From Helianthus annuus (Eukaryota; Streptophyta; Magnoliopsida; Asterales; Asteraceae): a stretch of DNA of 64,000 bases. Of this stretch, positions 9,991 through 19,966 are shown piece by piece. Each line of letters starts with the position of its first letter. The stretch's first letter is position 1. The stretch covers positions 125,084,088-125,148,087 of the forward strand of contig NC_035433.2 in NCBI RefSeq assembly GCF_002127325.2, in the 5' to 3' direction. A model generated the notes under the pieces. It made no database searches. It saw only the letters and a program-made list of their open reading frames with translations, and was not told the origin of the DNA. A program made the translations under genes and the position numbers.

Positions 9991-10263
9991 TTTGGGCCTT
10001 AGTTAGTGGGCCGGACTTATGAACTTCTGTGCTACTGTTGATGAGTTATTTGGGCCTGTTATCACGAGCCCAACTGTTTGGACTTTGAACATGTGATTAA
10101 CCGTTACCTATGAACTGCTACTGATTAAACGTGTCTGCCATACGTGTTGAACATTTGTGCACTACTTGGTTCGAATCTGATTATACGTGATAACCGTGAT
10201 AGGACGTTATTGACTACTTGCGACTTGATTGACTTTCTGTGATTAACTGCCGAGCAAACCGAG

Positions 10264-10945
10264 GTGAGTTCACACCCTCTACAAAGCATGGGATTCCCTG
10301 GGTTGGGAACTGGGTTAAGGAACGTGGGTTCCTCGTCCTCCTTGGGCAGGACGTCAGTGGTTCAGGAATGTGATTCCTCGTCCGGATGGACGGATAAACG
10401 TACTAGACTAAAACTCTATCACGAAGTCCCTCCTTTTTGTATCGACTAATCGCCGGGCCAATGGCGAGCGGGTCATTAGTTAGATAGCGCTATTTAGGTC
10501 TGACAAGCCTCACACCGTGCCGCAGAGGACGGGCGTGAACTAATGGATCTGGGGCACGTCAATGATGATAGACATTGATGTTTTCAGGGCACATAAACAT
10601 GACTACAGTCAGCAATCGATACGGTAACGAGTCTAGTATACACATGGGGTAGCCCCCACGGCTGGAGAGCCAGATGATACACATGGGGTAGCCCCCACGG
10701 CTGGAGAGCCAGATGATGTACATGGGGTAGCCCCCACGGCCGAAATGCCTGATGACTACATGGGGTAGCCCCCACGGCCGGAGTGCCGGAGTAACTGGGA
10801 ACGAACTGGTCACGTTTTTAAAACTATGGGGTAACCCCCACGGCAGGATGCCAGATAAAGTAAACTGTTTTCGAAACAACTAAAAAGAACGCCCACCCGT
10901 GAACTCACTCAACTAGTTGTTGACTCGTTACTACATGCTTTGCAG
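10264..10945 (+). other. Candidate intron within element A LTR transcript
   Basis: CCGAG|GTGAGTTCAC (10264) is close to the ideal plant donor, and TACATGCTTTGCAG|GACC (AG at 10944-10945) is a strong acceptor. The same donor and acceptor occur at corresponding places in the element D LTR. The span is 682 bp and contains the tandem hairpin repeats. The right LTR carries the same pair at 17917-18598. Splicing is inferred, not shown. Confidence 0.5.
10633..10850. repeat. Five-unit tandem repeat with hairpin core in element A LTR
   Basis: Units of about 39-43 bp share ACATGGGGTAGCCCCCACGG, whose TGGGG and CCCCA can pair. The third to fifth units diverge progressively. The right LTR has the same array at 18286-18503. 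The minus-strand ORF of GGYPM-like repeats over it is a by-product. Confidence 0.85.
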
Positions 10946-11227
10946 GACCATAGGTACTCAGTGGGAGCTTGCATGGAGGAGGATCGTTGTGGGACAGGGA
11001 TTGCTACAAGACTATGTTAAACTTGAAACTTTTGGAACTTATGTTACAACTTTAAACTTATGCTTCCGCTTACAACTTAAACTTATTTGTTTTGGAACAC
11101 CAATCGTATTGGTTAAACTTTTATAATTACTTATATGCTTGTTCAGTATGATTGGTGGCTGGATCCTGGTCAGTCACGCCTCCAAGCGGTAGTACTCCGC
11201 AGGTGGGATTTTGGGGGTGTGACAGAT

Positions 11228-11240
11228 TGGTATCAGAGCC
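11228..11240 (+). promoter_or_regulatory. Primer-binding site of element A (initiator tRNA-Met)
   Basis: TGGTATCAGAGCC begins 3 bases after the LTR end. It is complementary to the 3' end of plant initiator tRNA-Met, the usual minus-strand primer in this superfamily. Confidence 0.93.
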
Positions 11241-11532
11241 ATTGGTTATAGTGAACTTGGTTTTAATAAAGGAGAAACGTTTTTGTTAAAACCAGACTAT
11301 AACCGGTTTAGTGCTCAACGGTCCACAACGACACTTCGCTCCTCATGCAAGGCTCGACGTTCTAGGTAATATAATGTATGTATATGGCCTACTTGTTAGT
11401 TGCGTAGTACATTGCTCATGGTATGCTTGACTAGTATAACTACTGTTGTTTGAACACATGCGTACTTACTCTGTCCTACTATCATGCTTTCGCGAACCTC
11501 TCTCACACGTATTGCTTTTATTATGAAGAACC

Positions 11533-14500
11533 ATGTCTGGACGCGTTAACATGACACAAGCCCAGTTGACGGCTTTGATCAACGAGCGAGTTGCCGCAGC
11601 GCTCGCAGCTGCACACGCAGGAGGTATATCCTGCAGTCCGAAATTGTTCTAGGATCATTTGGATCCTACTCTCGTGAACCAACCTTTGTGTTAAACTCTG
11701 TCTTTTCTTTCACCTACCTTAGGTCAGTATGCTCAGGCACCGGTGTGCACTTTTAAGACCTTTATGGACTGTCGACCCACTACTTTTAGCGGAACTGAGG
11801 GAGCAGTAGGTCTCCTACACTGGTTTGAGAAACTGGAGTCTGTGTTCGAAATGTGTGAATGCCCTGAAGCGCGCAGGGTGAAGTATGCTACTGGTACTCT
11901 CGAGGGTTTGGCTCTCACGTGGTGGAATGCTCAAGTGCAGATGTTAGGGTTGGTTGCTGCCAATGCCACCCCATGGGAAACTTTCAAGGAAATGATCAGG
12001 GAAGAATACTGCAGTCGTGACGACATTCACAAACTGGAAGATGAGTTCTACAATCTCAAGATGTCGGGGTCGGAGATTGAGGCATACACTAAGAGATCGC
12101 ATGAGCTTGCCTTGTTGTGTCCTACTATGGTGGATCCTCCCTACAAGCGAATTGAACTCTATCTCAAGGGCTTGGTGCCAGAGATCCAAAGTCATGTGAC
12201 TTCAGCGAACTTGACTACTATCCAGCAGGTTGTACAGTTGGCTCACCGTCTCACTGACCAAGCGGTGGAGCAGAACAAGTTACCGAAGCGCATAGGTGCT
12301 GCAACTACTTCTGGTGCTTCTAGTGGGGATAAACGGAAATGGGATGGAACTTCAAGCAGGGGTTCAACTTCGGTGCAAACTCAGTCTCAGCAGAGAAAGA
12401 CGGACGATCACAAGAGCCCCAGTCAGCAATCGTCTGGTGGTCAAAGTCATGGTGGGTACAAAGGAAATCACCCCAAGTGCAATCGTTGTAGCCTACACCA
12501 CAGTGGGCCATGCACCAGGGGCAACTGTCATCGATGCAACAAGCCTGGTCATGTTGCAAAAGATTGCAGGAGCGCATATCCCGTCAATCAGAATCGTCAG
12601 CAACCTCAGCAGAACCAGCGACAGCAGCAGGGTAACAACAAAGGGTGTTTTCAGTGTGGAGCTGAAGGTCATTTCAAGAAGGATTGTCCCCAACTGAACC
12701 AGAACAACAACAATAATCAGGGGAATGGTAACAATGGGAACAACAACAATGGTGCTAGGGGACGTGTGTTCGTGATTGGCCAAGGTGAAGCAAGGAATGA
12801 TCCCAACGTGGTGACGGGTAAGTTCCTTCTCGACGACTTTTATGTTACAGTCTTATTTGATTCGGGTGCCGATACTAGTTATGTGTCACTAGAAGTTAGT
12901 AAGATGCTTAAGCGTATTCCTACACCCCTGAGCGACAAGCACACTGTAGAGCTAGCTAATGGTAAGAGTTTGGAAGCCTCTCACGTAGTCAAGGGTTGCC
13001 AGCTTATTCTCGCTAACCAGACTTTCTCTATCGATCTTATTCCTATTGTCTTGGGTAGTTTCGACGTTGTCATTGGGATGGATTGGTTATCCCAACACCG
13101 AGCAGAGATTCTTTGCAACGAGAAGATCGTTCGTATTCCTGGTTTTGGTAGTGAACCTCTCATGATTCGTGGCGACAAGAGAAGTGCTGTTGAGAACATC
13201 ATCTCTCTTCTTAAGGCCCAGAAATGCTTACGAAAGGGCCACACTGCGATTTTGGCTCTAGTTACTGATACCACAGAGAAGGAGAAGAAGCTAGAGGATT
13301 TTCCGGTTGTACGCGACTATCCTGAGGTATTCCCTGAGGAATTACCTGGTCTTCCGCCCCATCGCCAAGTCGAGTTTCAGATTGATCTAGCTCCTGGAGC
13401 CGCGCCTGTAGCCCGTGCACCTTATCGTTTAGCGCCATCAGAGTTGGAAGAACTCTCCACGCAACTACAAGAACTCTTGGATAAGGGTTTCATTCGTCCT
13501 AGCTCATCGCCTTGGGGAGCTCCAGTGTTATTTGTGAAGAAGAAGGATGGTACCTTCAGAATGTGTATCGACTATCGCGAACTCAACAAAGTGACTGTGA
13601 AGAATCGTTATCCTCTACCGCGTATTGACGACTTGTTCGACCAGTTGCAGGGGTCGAGCTACTATTCAAAGATCGATCTGAGATCGGGATATCACCAGCT
13701 GAGAGTTCGGGAAGAGGATGTCTCTAAGACGGCCTTTAGGACTCGATATGGGCACTATGAGTTTCTGGTCATGCCGTTTGGGCTGACGAACGCACCGGCA
13801 GTTTTTATGGATTTGATGAATCGAGTGTGCAAACCGTATCTGGACAAGTTTGTTATAGTCTTCATCGACGACATCCTGATCTATTCTAAGAGCAAAGAAG
13901 AGCACGAACAACATCTACGACTTATTTTGGAACTCCTTCGGAAGGAACAGCTTTACGCAAAATTCTCGAAATGCGACTTCTGGCTTCGTGAAGTCCATTT
14001 CCTAGGGCATGTGGTGAACAAGGATGGGATTCACGTTGATCCATCCAAAGTGGAATCTATTAAGAACTGGCCTGCGCCTCGCACACCAAAGGAAATTCGC
14101 CAATTTTTGGGATTGGCAGGTTATTACAGGAGATTCATTAAGGATTTTTCTAAGATCGCGCAGCCCCTCACGTTGTTAACACAGAAAGGCGTTGTTTATC
14201 ATTGGGGAAATGCACAAGAGTTAGCTTTTCAGCATCTAAAGGATAGACTTTGTAGTGCACCTATCCTTTCACTGCCAGAGGGCACAGAAGATTTTGTGGT
14301 TTACTGTGATGCATCAATTCAAGGTCTTGGTTGTGTATTGATGCAACGAGATAAAGTCATAGCTTACGCCTCACGACAACTTAAAGTTCACGAGAAGAAC
14401 TACACTACGCATGATTTAGAGCTGGGAGCTGTTGTTTTTGCACTTAAGTTATGGCGGCATTACCTGTACGGAACCAAGTGCGCCATCTACACCGACCACA

Positions 14501-16227
14501 GAAGTTTAGAACACATATTCAAGCAGAAGGAACTGAATATGCGGCAGCGACGATGGGTCGAGCTGCTGAATGACTACGAGTGCTCTATCAGGTATCACCC
14601 GGGCAAGGCCAATGTTGTGGCAGACGCCCTGAGTCGGAAGGACACTACGCCTAAGCGCGTAAGAGCTTTACAACTCACGATACATTCTAGTCTACCTTCG
14701 CAAATACGAGCTGCTCAGATAGAAGCACTGAAACCAGAAAACGTTAGAGCTGAAGCTCTACGCGGGTCAAGGCAACGCTTAGAACAGAAGGAAGACGGTG
14801 CTTATTATGTAACAGGACGCATTTGGGTCCCACTCTATGGCGACTTACGAGAACTTGTGATGGATGAAGCGCACAAATCTCGCTACTCGGTACACCCTGG
14901 TTCGGACAAGATGTACCACGATATTAAAACTACGTATTGGTGGCCTAGCATGAAGGCCCACATAGCAACCTACGTCAGCAAGTGTTTGACTTGTGCGCGA
15001 GTCAAGACAGAATATCAGAAACCTTCAGGCCTACTTCAGCAACCAGAGATACCACAATGGAAATGGGAGCAAATTTCCATGGATTTCGTTACTGGCTTAC
15101 CTAGATCACAGCGCGGGAACGATACTATCTGGGTGATCGTGGATCGACTCACAAAATCCGCACACTTCTTGGCAATCAAAGAAACAGATAAATTCTCCAC
15201 TCTAGCGGAAATATACCTCAAGGAAGTTGTTTCGAGGCACGGGGTGCCCACTTCTATTATCTCTGATCGAGATGCACGTTTTACTTCGGAACTGTGGCAG
15301 GCAATGCACAAGTCTTTTGGCTCACGTTTAGATATGAGCACAGCGTATCACCCACAGACGGACGGGCAGTCCGAGCGAACTATTCAGACATTAGAAGACA
15401 TGCTTCGCGCTTGTGTAATCGACTTTGGCAACAGCTGGGAAAGGCATCTGCCACTCGTGGAATTCTCGTATAATAACAGCTACCACACCAGCATTAAAGC
15501 TGCTCCGTTTGAGGCATTGTACGGACGTAAATGCCGGTCACCCCTCTGTTGGGCAGAAGTGGGGGATAGTCAGATCACTGGTCCAGAACATGTGGTAGAC
15601 ACTACTGAGCGGATTGCTCAAATACGACAACGCATGGCGGCGGCTCGTGACCGTCAGAAGGCCTACGCCGATAAGGGCAGGAAACCACTTGAGCTCCAGG
15701 TTGGGGAGCGGGTATTACTCAAAGTCTCACCCTGGAAGGGTGTGGTTCGTTTTGGTAAACGCGGCAAACTCAACCCACGGTACGTTGGACCTTTTGAAAT
15801 TCTTGAGAAAATAGGCAAGGTGGCCTACAGACTGAAATTACCAGCAGAACTCGGTGCAGTTCACAACGTTTTCCATGTGTCGAATCTGAAGAAGTGTCTG
15901 TCAGATGAGACGCACGTAGTTCCTCTGAAGGAACTTACGATCGACGAACAGTTGAAATTCGTCGAAGAACCTGTCGAGATCACGGACCGGGATGTTAAGG
16001 TCCTCAAGAGCACTAGAATACCTCTTGTACGAGTTCGTTGGAACTCACGTCGCGGCCCAGAGTTTACCTGGGAGCGCGAAGATCGGATGAAACAAAAGTA
16101 TCCCCAACTGTTTGAGAACAGTACAAACGCTACTGAGGCTGAAGCTACGGAATTTCGGGACGAAATTCCAGATCAACGGGGGGTGGATGTGACACCCCAG
16201 GAAAACCGGGAAAACCTTGCAACCTAA
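11533..16227 (+). CDS. gag-pol: Gag-Pol polyprotein of element A (two exons, intact)
   Basis: The frame joins exon 1 (11533-11623) to exon 2 (11723-16227) and gives 1531 residues with no internal stop. Gag occupies the first 250 or so residues. Two CCHC zinc knuckles follow near residues 299 ([14 protein letters not shown]) and 339 ([14 protein letters not shown]). The protease has DSGA near 410. RT has FIDD near 744 in place of the usual YxDD, as is common in Ty3 elements. RNase H has YCDAS near 893. Integrase has an HHCC finger from about 1081, its first catalytic Asp near 1151, and then SDRDARF and a [14 protein letters not shown] segment with the last acidic residue. GPF and a chromodomain-like segment ([10 protein letters not shown] to KYPQLF, about 1445-1500) close the conserved part. 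The final 25 residues come from duplicated 3'-end sequence. The start was chosen because exon 1 matches element D. The element looks autonomous. Confidence 0.93.
11624..11722 (+). other. Predicted gag intron of element A (99 bp, phase 1)
   Basis: GCAGGAG|GTATATCC at the left and a long pyrimidine tract with CTACCTTAG|GTCAG at the right fit plant splice rules. Without splicing, translation from 11533 stops at 11650-11652 after 39 codons. With splicing the frame enters the gag domain directly. Element D has an intron of 90 bp at the same codon and phase. Confidence 0.8.
16151..16198 (+). other. Upstream copy of the 3'-end module, now coding (element A)
   Basis: The order AATTTCGGGACGAAATT, then CAACGGGGGGTGGA, then TGTGACACCCC copies a hairpin, purine tract and LTR start. 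It lies about 100 bp before the real LTR boundary at 16289 and within the polyprotein frame, where it encodes the extreme C-terminus. Element D has the same arrangement. Confidence 0.7.
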
Positions 16228-16251
16228 CTAGCTTCCTCAGTGAGTGCCATC

Positions 16252-16288
16252 AAATTTCGGGACGAAATTTCTTTCAACTTGGGGATGA
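16252..16288 (+). promoter_or_regulatory. 3' hairpin motif and polypurine tract of element A
   Basis: AAATTTCGGGACGAAATTT is an inverted repeat and is followed by CAACTTGGGGATGA immediately before TGTGACAACC, the right LTR start. The purine stretch GGGGATGA is the expected plus-strand primer. Confidence 0.75.
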
Positions 16289-18877
16289 TGTGACAACCCG
16301 AAATCTAGAACCTTTCGTTGTAACTTGCTTGTACGTTATGTGACTAGTTAAAATGATAACGTGAACCTTTTTATGTGATAAGTGCTTTGTTATGTGTGCA
16401 TTTGTATATATATGTGTACGTGTTTTATGTGAACCGAGAACCCAACCCGAGAACAAAGAACCCGACTCGAGACCATGAGGTCTCGAGTGGACTTGGGCCG
16501 AGAACCTAGTGGCCGGTTGGGCCTTTGGGCCGTGAACCCCCACTCGAAACCCACTAAGGGTGCACACTTGGAACTTGACTATATATACACCACCTTAGTT
16601 AGTTTTTACCATTTGTTGAACATTAGAACACACACACACACCCTCCTACTTCTCTCTCTAAACCTAAGAACACAAACACTTCATCATTCTTGGATCTTTG
16701 GACTTGGATCGGCTCACACACACACACCCGGCTTGGAAGCTTTTCACACACCCTCGAAACCCATAACCGGTTAGTATTTTTATGGTTGATTTTTGTTGTA
16801 TTTTGTGATGTATGATAAAATGCATAAGATGATGTTTATTGTTAGTATTTCTTGATGATTATTGTTGAATGCTTAGTGATAATATGTTCATGATGAGTTT
16901 GTACTTGAATAAATGTATGACAAGATTATGTGATAATATGGTAGTTGAGTTATGCATGATATTTGAAAAGAAATCGGTTCATGAATGATCTTGTTATGTG
17001 TGGAACTATGCATAAATGTTGATGTTGAAAATAGATTCATTGTATGTTAAAAATGAATGATGAAATTAGGTTGCACTTGTGATGAAATCGGACCTATAGG
17101 GAAACCGAGTTGTATGTTATGCTAAGTGTCTTGATGATTATTCATAGTTGTGGTTGATATAAGTGTTGAAAATGTTATGAACTTGATGAATATGCTTTGA
17201 ATATGTGAAGAACACTTTGAATGATAGTTGAAGATTGAAAACCCTTGTGATTTTGATCCATCTTTGACTAGTAACCTGATTAGGAAAACTGTTAGTGGAA
17301 TGCTATTGGTAGTTTCCTGATTTGGGCCTGATTATATTGTACTAATGGGACTGATACACCTGCATCAACACGTGAACTTGAAAACGACAGCTTACCGACT
17401 CGCAATCACCCGGTTGCGACTCGCAACCACAGCGTGATGACTCGAGACCACGCGGTTGCGACTCGCAACCATAACAGGACAAGCCGAAACCACAGGTTAC
17501 GAGTCCCGTTGCGACTCGAGACCTTAGCATGATGAACCGAGACTACGGTTGCGACACCGGTTGCGACTCGCAACCATCCATGATCAACACACAGCATGAC
17601 TCGAGACCATGCTTGCGAGTCCGGTTGCGACTCGAGACCACACTTTGGGCCTTAGTTAGTGGGCCGGACTTATGAACTTCTGTGCTACTGTTGATGAGTT
17701 ATTTGGGCCTGTTATCACGAGCCCAACTGTTTGGACTTTGAACATGTGATTAACCGTTACCTATGAACTGCTACTGATTAAACGTGTCTGCCATACGTGT
17801 TGAACATTTGTGCACTACTTGGTTCGAATCTGATTATACGTGATAACCGTGATAGGACGTTATTGACTACTTGCGACTTGATTGACTTTCTGTGATTAAC
17901 TGCCGAGCAAACCGAGGTGAGTTCACACCCTCTACAAAGCATGGGATTCCCTGGGTTGGGAACTGGGTTAAGGAACGTGGGTTCCTCGTCCTCCTTGGGC
18001 AGGACGTCAGTGGTTCAGGAATGTGATTCCTCGTCCGGATGGACGGATAAACGTACTAGACTAAAACTCTATCACGAAGTCCCTCCTTTTTGTATCGACT
18101 AATCGCCGGGCCAATGGCGAGCGGGTCATTAGTTAGATAGCGCTATTTAGGTCTGACAAGCCTCACACCGTGCCGCAGAGGACGGGCGTGAACTAATGGA
18201 TCTGGGGCACGTCAATGATGATAGACATTGATGTTTTCAGGGCACATAAACATGACTACAGTCAGCAATCGATACGGTAACGAGTCTAGTATACACATGG
18301 GGTAGCCCCCACGGCTGGAGAGCCAGATGATACACATGGGGTAGCCCCCACGGCTGGAGAGCCAGATGATGTACATGGGGTAGCCCCCACGGCCGAAATG
18401 CCTGATAACTACATGGGGTAGCCCCCACGGCCGGAGTGCCGGAGTAACTGGGAACGAACTGGTCACGTTTTTAAAACTATGGGGTAACCCCCACGGCAGG
18501 ATGCCAGATAAAGTAAACTGTTTTCGAAACAACTAAAAAGAACGCCCACCCGTGAACTCACTCAACTAGTTGTTGACTCGTTACTACATGCTTTGCAGGA
18601 CCATAGGTACTCAGTGGGAGCTTGCATGGAGGAGGATCGTTGTGGGACAGGGATTGCTACAAGACTATGTTAAACTTGAAACTTTTGGAACTTATGTTAC
18701 AACTTTAAACTTATGCTTCCGCTTACAACTTAAACTTATTTGTTTTGGAACACCAATCGTATTGGTTAAACTTTTATAATTACTTATATGCTTGTTCAGT
18801 ATGATTGGTGGCTGGATCCTGGTCAGTCACGCCTCCAAGCGGTAGTACTCCGCAGGTGGGATTTTGGGGGTGTGACA
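16289..18877 (+). repeat. Element A 3' LTR
   Basis: This is a near-perfect copy of 8638-11224. The only differences I see are an extra CA in the CA run near 16630 and A at 18407 in place of G. Confidence 0.95.
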
Positions 18878-18882
18878 ATACT
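18878..18882. other. Target-site duplication of element A, right (ATACT)
   Basis: This pairs with 8633-8637 and marks the insertion point within the LINE remnant. Confidence 0.95.
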
Positions 18883-19027
18883 AGCCACTCCTAATCTTTC
18901 CCTAAAAACCTCATTTCTTATCCGATCTAACCTCATTTCTTATCCGATCTGACTGCTACCCTGTAAAATTTCCCCTTTAGTTTTGTTGGGAACCTCCTAT
19001 CACACAATACCCCACTGGCTGCCCTCT
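18878..19027 (-). pseudogene. RTE-type LINE remnant, upstream part
   Basis: The minus strand reads ASGVLCDRRFPTKLKGKFY, then an RVAVRS segment, then DRIRNEVFRERLGVAS, and joins the part at 8395-8637 in frame. These are conserved RTE-clade blocks. The stretch between RVAVRS and DRIRNE that other RTE proteins have is missing, and a 22-bp piece (18908-18950, ACCTCATTTCTTATCCGATC) is duplicated in tandem at that point. Homology stops at about 19027, next to the (ATT)n tract, so the LINE copy was 5'-truncated. Confidence 0.78.
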
Positions 19028-19033
19028 ATCATC

Positions 19034-19034
19034 A

Positions 19035-19113
<79 letters not shown>
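19034..19113. repeat. (ATT)n microsatellite
   Basis: About 26 ATT units follow three ATC units at the truncated LINE end. Confidence 0.92.
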
Positions 19114-19116
<3 letters not shown>

Positions 19117-19966
19117 GCTTTCTCAGGGACCCTCCTCTCTACAACCCCCCCCCCTCTCTCTCATCAGTCCTCTACCCCCACCGGCCACCATCAACAACCA
19201 TTGCCCGCACCCGTCACCACCCCCAGCCTCCCTCACCAACCACTATCAATACCTCTGTCTTTCTAGCTTCACCATCCTCCACCATTTTTACCCATAAATA
19301 TGAAAAAAAAAAAAAAAAAGTAACCTGATTCACAATTATGATGCCCTAAATTCCCACCTTTATTATTGGTTCCATCATCCCCAACTATTCCAAATTCTAA
19401 TTCGGTTTGGTTGAAGGTCATGATGGTCGCTGATTTTTTATTTATTTAACATTCCCCTAAATAGATGCAAAATTGAGCATACAAATCAAGAAAGAAACAT
19501 GTTTATTCATCATATTAGAATCGGATTCTTCATCTTCGTCATGTTTATTTTCATCAGATTGGCATCATGTTCTTAATGCACACACTACTACGTGTTTTAG
19601 AGATCGAGTAGAGAGAGAAACAGTGGAACGAGCTTCAGGGATGAAAATAACATTTTTCGAGTGATTAATTCCATGGAGCAATTAGTTGGATCTTCAAGCG
19701 ATTACTTCGTCGAGTAATTTGCGTTTATTATTCTCCGAGCTTGAAGATGAAGACTGAAAGTCTTTTAGGGTTTTGTGTTTACAAGTAAATTATAGTGGTG
19801 AGTAAAGTGTGGTGGTGGGTGAAGAGTAGTTGTGGCAGTGGGTTAGGGAGCAGTGGGTGAAAGGTGGTGGTGGTAGGTGAAGGGGTGATGATAGTGGAAG
19901 GTGGTAGTGGTAGAGATAGAAATAGAGGGAGAGTGGTAAAGAGAGAAAGCTATATAATAATAATAA
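19111..19966. mobile_element. Foldback unit with TATATAGCTTTCTC ends
   Basis: TATATAGCTTTCTC at 19111 faces GAGAAAGCTATATAATAATA at about 19943-19960. Inside the left end is a pyrimidine-rich CCACCACC tract (19125-19280), and inside the right end its purine-rich partner (GGTGGTGGTAGGTGAAGG, 19800-19930), so the two arms can pair over a long imperfect stretch. The centre (19300-19790) has no convincing gene; ORF 19473-19664 lacks any recognisable motif. It may be an inner part of the larger element bounded at 7751 and 23172. Confidence 0.45.

Larger units (their letters stand above)
8638..11224 (+). repeat. Element A 5' LTR
   Basis: The LTR starts TGTGACAACCCG and ends GGGGGTGTGACA. It holds a TATA box near 8927, an array of TCGCAAC words at 9730-9990, a strong splice-donor-like GAG|GTGAGT at 10264 and a five-unit tandem repeat at 10633-10850. 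It is almost identical to 16289-18877. Confidence 0.95.
8638..18877 (+). mobile_element. Element A: complete Ty3/gypsy chromovirus-type (Tekay-like) LTR retrotransposon
   Basis: All structural parts are present: TG..CA LTRs of about 2.59 kb, a 5-bp ATACT target duplication, a tRNA-Met primer-binding site just inside the left LTR, one long gag-pol frame with a short intron, and a purine tract before the right LTR. The domain order is Gag, protease, RT, RNase H, integrase and a chromodomain-like tail. By eye the two LTRs differ by one substitution (10754 G versus 18407 A) and one CA-repeat indel, so insertion was very recent. The element landed inside the LINE remnant. Placement in the Tekay/Del lineage rests on the long LTRs and the C-terminal motif order, and is an inference. 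Confidence 0.95.

Noticed and set aside
10633..10850. Regularly spaced repeats that look like a short CRISPR array
   Set aside because: Units are contiguous with diverging copies and no unique spacers, they lie inside both LTRs of a plant retrotransposon, and no cas gene is present.
10559..10879. Minus-strand ORF of repeated GGYPMCI-like units, present twice (also 18212-18532)
   Set aside because: It is a translation of the hairpin tandem repeat in the LTR. Both copies exist because the LTR is duplicated.
11228..11240. tRNA-like signal at the LTR edge
   Set aside because: It is only the 13-base primer-binding site complementary to tRNA-Met, not a tRNA gene. The same holds at 28432, 36044 and 53868.
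12296..12697. Alternate-frame ORF inside element A gag (and similar ones in pol)
   Set aside because: These are shadow frames of the gag-pol gene without independent motifs.
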